NCBI GenBank assembly: GCA_964393115.1
Contig: CAYMST010000038.1
Location: forward strand, 1-24,967
DNA from: CAYMST01 sp964393115
GTDB lineage: Bacteria > Bacteroidota > Bacteroidia > Cytophagales > Cyclobacteriaceae
Direction of reading: 5' to 3'
DNA length: 24,967 nucleotides
Under the pieces are notes generated by a model. The model did not search any database and had not been told where the DNA came from. It saw only the letters and a program-made list of their open reading frames with translations. Positions within the stretch are counted from its first letter, which is position 1. Every line of letters starts with the position of its first letter. The translations under genes were made by a program, and so were the position numbers. Below, piece after piece: positions 17,077 to 23,391 of this stretch.

Positions 17077-17710
17077 GACAAAAAGGGTTTGATGCCATTT
17101 CTTCTTTTACCGTAGTTGGATCGCCATGGCCTGGATACACCATAAATTCACTAGGTAACGCGTACAGTTTGGTTCTAATGGACTCCATAAGCACGTCCAT
17201 ATCTCCTCCTGGAAGATCCGTGCGTCCTACACTACCCTTAAACAATACATCTCCACCTAGACAAAATTTCTCTTCATTGGCAACAAAAGCCAAATGACCC
17301 GGTGAATGTCCTGGTACAAATAGAATATCCAAGCGGCTGTCACCAAAAGTAATTTGATCTCCAGGAGCGATAATTTTCACATCTTCCACTTCTTCATAGT
17401 GATGAAAACCGTAATTTGGGGCGTAAAGCTTTACAGCTCTTAGTTGCCGCTCTTCCAAGCTACTCATCTCCGGAAGTAGGTTATAATATTCAGCTACAAA
17501 CCTATTTCCTAAAACGTGGTCTATGTGACAATGTGTATTTAAGATTCTCACCACCTTCAAATCGTGGTTATCAACAAAGTTGGTAAGCACTTCTCGCTCC
17601 TCTTGCTCATAGCAACCCGGATCAACTATGATCGCTTCTTTCGTATCGTCATAAACAATGTAAGTATTTTCCATAAATGGATTGAAGACAAAAGAATTCA
17701 CCTGAATCAT
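17069..17710 (-). CDS. MBL-fold metallo-hydrolase (glyoxalase II-like)
   Basis: This 213-residue metallo-beta-lactamase-fold protein has a complete two-metal site: His60, His62, Asp64 and His65 in THCHIDH, His135 in VPGHSPGH, Asp154 in CLGGDVLF and His195 in YPGHGDPT. Short proteins of this YcbL-like type hydrolyse thioesters such as S-lactoylglutathione in some bacteria. The C-terminal substrate-binding domain of classical glyoxalase II is missing, so the real substrate is open. It is the first gene of a - strand run with pssA and is divergent from the FAD oxidoreductase gene; the promoters of both probably interleave in the 60-base gap. Confidence 0.88.
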   Translation of the reverse strand: MIQVNSFVFNPFMENTYIVYDDTKEAIIVDPGCYEQEEREVLTNFVDNHDLKVVRILNTHCHIDHVLGNRFVAEYYNLLPEMSSLEERQLRAVKLYAPNYGFHHYEEVEDVKIIAPGDQITFGDSRLDILFVPGHSPGHLAFVANEEKFCLGGDVLFKGSVGRTDLPGGDMDVLMESIRTKLYALPSEFMVYPGHGDPTTVKEEMASNPFCRG

Positions 17711-17722
17711 ATCGAACTTTAG

Positions 17723-17752
17723 TTTGCCCCAAAATTGAATCGAATAAATTTG
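17723..17752 (+). promoter_or_regulatory. Predicted sigma-A-type promoter for the FAD oxidoreductase gene
   Basis: A TTTG at 17723-17726 (-33 element) and a perfect TAAATTTG at 17745-17752 (-7 element, consensus TAnnTTTG of Bacteroidota) are 18 bases apart. The transcript would start near 17758-17760, about 12 bases ahead of the ATG at 17771. This supports that ATG over the in-frame codon at 17735, which would lie inside the promoter. Confidence 0.6.
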
Positions 17753-17760
17753 TTTTCAAA
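17730..17760 (-). promoter_or_regulatory. Predicted promoter for the MBL hydrolase-pssA genes
   Basis: Read on the - strand, TTTG (17757-17760) and CAATTTTG (17730-17737, one mismatch to TAnnTTTG) are 19 bases apart and lie about 20 bases before the MBL start at 17710. The element overlaps the opposite promoter almost completely. Less certain than its partner because of the mismatch. Confidence 0.4.
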
Positions 17761-17770
17761 TTCTTGTTTT

Positions 17771-18823
17771 ATGCGCAAGGTCGAATTTGGAATAGTTGGG
17801 ATGGGGATCGCTGGAGCATGTCTAGCACTAGAATTAGTTAAAAGGGGTAAGTCGTTTGTTGTTTTCAATAAACCAGACCCAAAAAGCGCGAGTATGGTCG
17901 CAGCAGGTCTGTTCAACCCCATTACAGGAAGGAAGATGGTTAAAACTTGGATGGCCAATGAATTCTTCGACGTACTTTTTCCATTTTACCAATCAGCCGA
18001 AAAGTTGCTAGACGGTCATTTCTTTCATCCTATTGGCATATATCGCCCCTTATTATCTTTTGAGGAGGTAAATGACTGGAATGGCAAAAGCGCTCTTGAT
18101 GGTTACCAGCGATTTATTAAATCAATCTCTTCCCATAAAACCGATAATGCTGCCGTTCTTGACAACCATGGTGGTGTGACACTTGCTCAAGCAGGGTATT
18201 TAGACGTCAAAAAGTTCTTATTGTTTCTGAAAAACTACTTAGTCAAACAAAATTGTTATATTGAGACAGATGTACTTTTAGACAATCTGAATATTGATAA
18301 TGATTGCATTGAAATAGAGCATGTTCAATGTGAAAAACTAATTTTAGCTACTGGCGTAAATTTAAGTAGCAATAAGCAGTTGAGGAATCTTCCGTTCACA
18401 CCGGTAAAAGGGGAAACCCTGACGCTTAGGAGCTTAGTAGAACTAACAACTATTCTCAACAGAAAAGTATTCTGTATACCAGTTGGGAATAATGAGTTCA
18501 GAATAGGTGCCACTTATGACTGGAGAAACCTTAACTTCGAAGTTACCAAAGAGGCAGAAACCGAATTATTAGAGCGTCTTTCGTCCATCATGGATTTCAC
18601 GTTTGAAAAGATAGGACATCATGTTGGCATTAGACCGGCGACCAAAACAAGAAGACCATTATTGGGAGTGCTCCCCGAAACTAGTGGCAAAGTATTTTTT
18701 TTTGGAGGACTGGGATCCAAGGGAGTTAGTATGGCTCCTTATATGGCATGTCATCTCCTTGACCATATAGAACAAAACAAAAACCTGCTTTCCGATGTCA
18801 ATATTGAAAAATATTACCGTTAA
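17771..18823 (+). CDS. FAD-dependent oxidoreductase of the DAO family
   Basis: From the ATG at 17771 this protein has 350 residues. It opens with the FAD-binding Rossmann motif GIVGMGIAGACLALELVKRG (residues 7-26). The stretch AAGLFNPITGRKMVKTW follows near 44-60. The C-terminal end has GIRPATKTRRPLLG and FFFGGLGSKGVSMAPYMA, usual for the D-amino-acid oxidase (DAO) fold. It is related to glycine oxidase and to the oxidase half of MnmC, but there is no methyltransferase half. The substrate cannot be named. An upstream in-frame codon (17735) was not chosen because it precedes the predicted promoter and adds a non-homologous tail. The next gene follows after 15 bases, so the pair is likely co-transcribed. 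Confidence 0.85.
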   Translation: MRKVEFGIVGMGIAGACLALELVKRGKSFVVFNKPDPKSASMVAAGLFNPITGRKMVKTWMANEFFDVLFPFYQSAEKLLDGHFFHPIGIYRPLLSFEEVNDWNGKSALDGYQRFIKSISSHKTDNAAVLDNHGGVTLAQAGYLDVKKFLLFLKNYLVKQNCYIETDVLLDNLNIDNDCIEIEHVQCEKLILATGVNLSSNKQLRNLPFTPVKGETLTLRSLVELTTILNRKVFCIPVGNNEFRIGATYDWRNLNFEVTKEAETELLERLSSIMDFTFEKIGHHVGIRPATKTRRPLLGVLPETSGKVFFFGGLGSKGVSMAPYMACHLLDHIEQNKNLLSDVNIEKYYR

Positions 18824-18838
18824 ACTTACAAGAAACAT

Positions 18839-21800
18839 TTGGTAAATAAGTTGTTACATTACGTGGACTGGAAACTAAAGATCATATCGCTTACTGTTTT
18901 AGCGCTTTCTTGGGGCGTTGAGACGCAAGCGCAAGAGTATTGGCAAAAGTTCGGCAAAAACCGAATCCAATACAAAAAGTTTGAATGGCAATACTATGAG
19001 GCCGACAGCTACGAAGTATATTTCTACGGAGGAGAAAAAGGCTTTGCACAGGAAGCCATTGATATTCTCAAAGTTGAATTCGAAAAGATCACTGACTTGA
19101 TTGGTTATGCCCCGTATGGGAAAACCAAAATATTCATCTACAGCTCATTTAGAGATCTTCATCAAAGCAATATTGGGGTTGGTGACAAACTATTTTCCAC
19201 TTCAGATAAATCCTCTTTTCATAGTAAACTGCTCGTAGAAGTTCCCTACCCTGGAAAGAAAAGTGAATTTAGAGAAGAACTCATTTACCGAGTCACAAAA
19301 TCGCTAATTGCCGACATGCTTTATGGCGGAAGCTTAAGGGAAGTCATCCAGCACAGTCTTATGCAAAACCTACCTTCTTGGTTTGTACATGGCATATCAC
19401 GCTATATAGCTTATGGATGGGATGTTGACATGGACGACTATTCTAGAGACTTTATTTCTCGTAGGAAGGTCAAGACGTTATCACGATTAAAAAATGAAGA
19501 TGCTGATATTATAGGTCAGTCAATTTGGAATTTCCTGGTCCTCAAACACGGAAAGAGCAACATTTCTAATATTCTTAATCTCACGCGCATTATTAGGGAT
19601 GAAGAAAAAGGAATCGCCCATTCTCTCGGTATGCCGTTTAAGCAGTTCATATTTGAATGGCAGTCGTACTACTTGAATGCTTACGATGAAATCAGGGAAA
19701 GCTATGAGATACCCAATCAAGATCACCGTATCGAGCGCAACAGAGACATATTGGTTAAGTACGGTAGCAACAGGATAAGTCCGAATGGAAGCAAACTGGC
19801 CTATGTAAAAAACAACAAGGGGAAGTATGAAGTACTGCTCAGAGATCTTTCGAACATTCACAAAGAAGAGTTAGTCTTAAAGGGAGGTTATAAAGTTATC
19901 AATCAGGAAGTTGATTATTCACTTCCTCTAGTTGAATGGGTAGACGATAAAAGTTTAGCCGTCGTACTATCTCAAAACAACCAAATTTCCCTAAATATTA
20001 TCGATTTGGAGACTGGGAAAAAAATCAAAAGGCCACTATATAAATTCACGCAGATTAAGTCTCTATCCTTCAACCAAAACGGCAAACTGGCCATATTGAG
20101 CGGTACCGTCGGTAATAGAAACGATTTGTTTTTACTCAGCGTGCAGAGGAGAGCCTTGAAGCGACTTACCAATGATGAGTGGGACGATTTAGACCCTCAT
20201 TTTATGCCCGGCACGAACAAAATTTTATTCAGTTCAAATAGAGGACGACTGGATAATGAAAATGAAAGTTGGGTATATGAAAACGACGACATCTTTAATA
20301 TTCACACGTTAGATTTAGACAAAAGAGAAGGAGCAGTAACCAAAATCACGAATAATATCAGCAGAGAGCGCTTTCCAGTACCCATAAATAGCAACGAATT
20401 TTATTATCTAAGTGACCAAATGGGAACTTATAATATTTTCCTTTTTGACTTAAAGAAAGAAATCTCTAAGCAGGTCACCCGATTTGATAAAAGTATCAAA
20501 AATTATGATGTCAACAGAGAAACATTAGGGTATACCTTTATTTCTCTCGATGATAAGTCTGAAAAGCTCTTTTATGAGCAAGGAAACGAACTTACCAAAA
20601 ACCAGTTTGCCCCATTGACTAGACGGCAACAGGTCAAGCAAGCGGTTGTATTAAAGAAGAAACTTGAAGAAAAAAGGTTACAAGCGCTAGAAGATAGTCT
20701 TAACGCCAACAAGGACATTACCAATATAATAGATAGTACACTTTTTGATTCTCTTGAACCTTCCGTCCTGGACTCCTCTCTGGACGTAGATAAATTCGTA
20801 TTTGAAGAGGAAGTGAAAAACACAAAAAACAGTGTTGACCCTAATAAAGAACGTTCTTTTCTGGCTACTTTGAGGACGAGAGAGGAAAAAGAAGTTATTG
20901 GTGGCCCGTACCCGCATGAAACTCGGTTTAGTATAGACAACTATACGGTTACACCAGTTGTCGACCCTATAAGGAGATTTGGTATGTTCGTGGAGATGCA
21001 GCTAAACGACATTCTTGAAAACCACAAGTTCTACGCTGGAATGTTTCTAAAACTGAATGTACCCTCACGAATGCAAGCAGATCTATTTGGTGAATATAAA
21101 TACCTTAAAAACCGAATAGATTACCATGTGCGTTATCGTAGTAAAGCTTACTTTTTTGAAGCTCAACAAGATGCCGTTAACAGACCTTTTTCATTGCCTA
21201 ATCAACGTCTTGAAAACGGTGCTCAACGCTATGGTCTCAGCGAAGTAGAAGGTGGTGTTTCAATACCACTCAATCTTACAAACAAAGTAGAATTTAACCT
21301 CATCAATAGCATCGCAACATTCGTAGATCATACTGCTGCTTTAAATCAAGTGGCCATTGGCGACGAAGGAACTTACTCTAGCAAGCGTTATTTTACAGGC
21401 GCAAAGCTGTCATATACGTTGGATAATGCAACGGTCATTGGACCAAATATGCTTACAGGAACGCGACTTAACGCGTCAGTCACCTCTTACCTCGGAATCA
21501 ACGACCCAAGTAGCAGCTTTAATGTTATTAAACTCGATTTAAGGCGTTACCAAAAGGTCACTAAAGATATCGTCTGGGCAAATAAGCTCTTCTATGGCAG
21601 GTTTTTTGGACAAAACCCAAAGCGTTTTATTATTGGAGGGACTTCAAACTGGGTAAGTACACTTGGCAGTAACATTAGAGACCTGTTACAAAACCAAAGG
21701 TTTTTTAGAGATGCTGGAGGTGACGACCCGTTAACGTTTCAAAACACGAGAGATAACTATGAAGTATTGTTCACTGAATTCGTACCAAATCTTAGGGGTT

Positions 21801-22183
21801 ATCCATTCAACGAACTAAACGGCTCTAACGCCATAGTATTCAATAGTGAATTACGTATTCCGTTATTTCGTATGATGACTAAAGATTATATTCCTTCAAA
21901 CTTCGTTCGTAATTTTCAAATACTTGGGTTTGCTGATATTGGAACAGCCTGGAGTGGTGTTTCACCGTTTAATAGGCTTAATAGTGTTAACCTTAATACT
22001 TTTACGAACGGTAACTTTACTGCTGAACTCAAGAGTTCTAGAGGGTCGTGGCTTGGGGGCGTTGGGTATGGTGTTAGAACCATGTTACTAGGATATCACG
22101 TGAGAATAGACGTTGCGCATCCGGTAGAAGGCAATGGGTTATTAGAAAGTGTAAGATATCTCTCCATCGGCTTTGATTTTTAG
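18839..22183 (+). CDS. Exported TolB-like propeller/Omp85-like barrel protein with a degenerate peptidase-MA-like region
   Basis: This protein has up to 1114 residues. A signal peptide (about 11-31, ending ETQAQ) is followed by a region (about 55-290) resembling peptidase MA-like gluzincins, with LPSWFVHGISRYIAYG at 178-193. The HExxH helix that should precede it reads TKSLIADML, so it looks inactive. Next come PD40/TolB-like propeller repeats (about 308-560), such as RISPNGSKLAYV and KILFSSNRG. A charged linker (about 600-690) leads to a C-terminal beta barrel (about 710-1114) with the Omp85-type LRGY (985-988) and a terminal Phe (LSIGFDF), the usual barrel-insertion signal. The frame opens right after the previous stop without any ATG, so translation begins at TTG 18839, TTG 18851 or GTG 18863. 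It is probably an outer-membrane protein; its function is unknown. Databases often label relatives as TolB. Confidence 0.8.
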   Translation: MVNKLLHYVDWKLKIISLTVLALSWGVETQAQEYWQKFGKNRIQYKKFEWQYYEADSYEVYFYGGEKGFAQEAIDILKVEFEKITDLIGYAPYGKTKIFIYSSFRDLHQSNIGVGDKLFSTSDKSSFHSKLLVEVPYPGKKSEFREELIYRVTKSLIADMLYGGSLREVIQHSLMQNLPSWFVHGISRYIAYGWDVDMDDYSRDFISRRKVKTLSRLKNEDADIIGQSIWNFLVLKHGKSNISNILNLTRIIRDEEKGIAHSLGMPFKQFIFEWQSYYLNAYDEIRESYEIPNQDHRIERNRDILVKYGSNRISPNGSKLAYVKNNKGKYEVLLRDLSNIHKEELVLKGGYKVINQEVDYSLPLVEWVDDKSLAVVLSQNNQISLNIIDLETGKKIKRPLYKFTQIKSLSFNQNGKLAILSGTVGNRNDLFLLSVQRRALKRLTNDEWDDLDPHFMPGTNKILFSSNRGRLDNENESWVYENDDIFNIHTLDLDKREGAVTKITNNISRERFPVPINSNEFYYLSDQMGTYNIFLFDLKKEISKQVTRFDKSIKNYDVNRETLGYTFISLDDKSEKLFYEQGNELTKNQFAPLTRRQQVKQAVVLKKKLEEKRLQALEDSLNANKDITNIIDSTLFDSLEPSVLDSSLDVDKFVFEEEVKNTKNSVDPNKERSFLATLRTREEKEVIGGPYPHETRFSIDNYTVTPVVDPIRRFGMFVEMQLNDILENHKFYAGMFLKLNVPSRMQADLFGEYKYLKNRIDYHVRYRSKAYFFEAQQDAVNRPFSLPNQRLENGAQRYGLSEVEGGVSIPLNLTNKVEFNLINSIATFVDHTAALNQVAIGDEGTYSSKRYFTGAKLSYTLDNATVIGPNMLTGTRLNASVTSYLGINDPSSSFNVIKLDLRRYQKVTKDIVWANKLFYGRFFGQNPKRFIIGGTSNWVSTLGSNIRDLLQNQRFFRDAGGDDPLTFQNTRDNYEVLFTEFVPNLRGYPFNELNGSNAIVFNSELRIPLFRMMTKDYIPSNFVRNFQILGFADIGTAWSGVSPFNRLNSVNLNTFTNGNFTAELKSSRGSWLGGVGYGVRTMLLGYHVRIDVAHPVEGNGLLESVRYLSIGFDF

Positions 22184-22262
22184 CTTTCCGACAAGGATAA
22201 CTTACCAGTAGGTTACTGATATAGTCAAAAAAACAATCAATAATAGCTGACTGACACGTAAT

Positions 22263-22289
22263 TGACCCATGCGTCTATTTCGCATGTCA
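22263..22289 (+). terminator. Bulged hairpin after the propeller-barrel gene
   Basis: CATGCG (22268-22273) pairs with CGCATG (22281-22286) over a 7-base loop, and TGA/TCA extends the stem across a 2-base bulge to give 9 pairs. It lies 80 bases after the stop. No T-run follows at once, so this may be a processing or termination signal rather than a classical terminator. Confidence 0.4.
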
Positions 22290-22302
22290 CTATTAGGCTT
22301 TA

Positions 22303-22317
22303 AAGCGCTAAGCGCTT
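22303..22317 (+). terminator. Second hairpin AAGCGC-TAA-GCGCTT
   Basis: A perfect 6-base stem with a 3-base loop follows the first hairpin by 13 bases. A T-rich tract (CTTTTTCTTTG, 22333-22343) lies 15 bases beyond. Together the two hairpins fill the 190-base gap before yicC and probably end the preceding transcript. No gene is seen in the gap. Confidence 0.4.
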
Positions 22318-22373
22318 GTAACGAAAGGATAACTTTTTCTTTGAAATATTAATCTCTGGTTACAACTTTGGGC

Positions 22374-23249
22374 ATGATCAAATCAATGACTGGGTATGGT
22401 AACAGTCGTGTTGCCATAGATAACATCACGATTAGTGTTGAATTAAAGACGTTAAATTCTAAATTTCTTGATCTTTCTATAAAATCCCCTAAGGAGCTTT
22501 CTTCCAAAGAAATTGATATTAGGACTATTTTGACTAAATCACTCGAGAGAGGTAAAGCAAACCTTATCATTGAAGTAAACGATCAGTCAGCAGATAGTAT
22601 TGGTTTAAATATCAACAAAGAATATTTTAAAAACAGTTATCAAAAACTTTTAGGACTTTCAAAAGAACTGGGAAGCGATTCCGCTGACATTTTTAGATTG
22701 GTATTTGGCCTTCCAGAGTCCACTTCCAAAAATGATGACGACATCTACGAAAAACTATGGCCAAGCGTAAAAACCTGTATTGAAGAAGCCGTTAAAAAGT
22801 GTGATGATTTCCGGATTAACGAAGGGGAGGTCTTATTCAAGAGTTTTCAAGAATACATTACTAACATTGGAACTTCTTTAAAGCAAGTTATTGCCCTCGA
22901 CCCAACTAGGATTGAGACCATTAGAGCGCGCATAAAAAAGAATATCTCAGAGTTCATCGAAGAGGAAAAAATTGACAAAAACAGATTCGAACAAGAGATA
23001 ATCTACTACACTGAAAAGCTCGATATAACAGAAGAAAAAGTAAGGCTGAAAAAACATATCGATCACTTCTCAAAGGTGTTAAATGAAGCACCTCCACAAG
23101 GTAAGAAGCTGGGTTTTATTGTCCAGGAGATTGGCAGAGAGATCAATACTATTGGGTCTAAAGCAAACCACGCCGAGATTCAAATATGTGTGATCAAGAT
23201 GAAAGAAGAGCTAGAAAAGATTAAGGAGCAAGTCTTAAACATCCTTTAG
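22374..23249 (+). CDS. yicC: YicC-family protein (putative endoribonuclease)
   Basis: From the ATG at 22374 this protein has 291 residues, the normal length for YicC. The N terminus MIKSMTGYGNSRV and the stretch ELKTLNSKFLDL are family hallmarks. The C-terminal domain (DUF1732) shows DITEEKVRLKKHIDHF, GKKLGFIVQEIGREINTIGSKAN and a final KIKEQVLNI. YicC proteins are RNA-cleaving enzymes in recent work on E. coli and B. subtilis; that role here rests on family membership. A TTG six bases earlier is in frame but less likely. In many bacteria yicC is followed by gmk; here the next gene is on the other strand and unrelated. Confidence 0.92.
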   Translation: MIKSMTGYGNSRVAIDNITISVELKTLNSKFLDLSIKSPKELSSKEIDIRTILTKSLERGKANLIIEVNDQSADSIGLNINKEYFKNSYQKLLGLSKELGSDSADIFRLVFGLPESTSKNDDDIYEKLWPSVKTCIEEAVKKCDDFRINEGEVLFKSFQEYITNIGTSLKQVIALDPTRIETIRARIKKNISEFIEEEKIDKNRFEQEIIYYTEKLDITEEKVRLKKHIDHFSKVLNEAPPQGKKLGFIVQEIGREINTIGSKANHAEIQICVIKMKEELEKIKEQVLNIL

Positions 23250-23260
23250 AGACAAAGAGA

Positions 23261-23276
23261 CCCGGCGTGAACCGGG
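23261..23276 (+). terminator. GC-rich hairpin after yicC (CCCGG-CGTGAA-CCGGG)
   Basis: A perfect 5-base GC stem with a 6-base loop starts 12 bases past the yicC stop. It stands out from the AT-rich surroundings. There is no T-tract, so termination is likely but not certain. Confidence 0.45.
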
Positions 23277-23344
23277 CCTGACAGCAACAACTACACCTGT
23301 TATAGAAATTATTTTCTGATTGAGTTGGTTGGTATGGCTACTTG

Positions 23345-23373
23345 TTTGATTTTATGGTTAGATTAAAATCAAA
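23345..23373. terminator. 10-base inverted repeat between convergent genes
   Basis: TTTGATTTTA (23345-23354) and TAAAATCAAA (23364-23373) form a perfect 10-pair stem with a 9-base loop. It lies 18 bases beyond the stop of the - strand cargo gene and about 95 beyond yicC. It reads as a hairpin on both strands and fits a shared terminator for the two convergent transcripts. Confidence 0.55.
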
Positions 23374-23391
23374 TCTTATCACATGTAAAAA

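Noticed and set aside
17735..17770. Longer N terminus of the FAD oxidoreductase starting at 17735
   Set aside because: The added 12 residues precede the Rossmann motif without family likeness, and the codon lies upstream of the -7 promoter element at 17745-17752.
20572..20940. Antisense open frame of 122 codons within the propeller-barrel gene
   Set aside because: Ser-rich mirror of the charged linker; no start context or homology.
22316..22343. TTG-17-TTTCTTTG as a promoter for yicC
   Set aside because: The -7 element lacks the key A of TAnnTTTG and the -33 part falls inside a hairpin; too weak to list.
22368..22373. TTG start for yicC
   Set aside because: The ATG two codons later gives the usual MIKSMTGYG family start.
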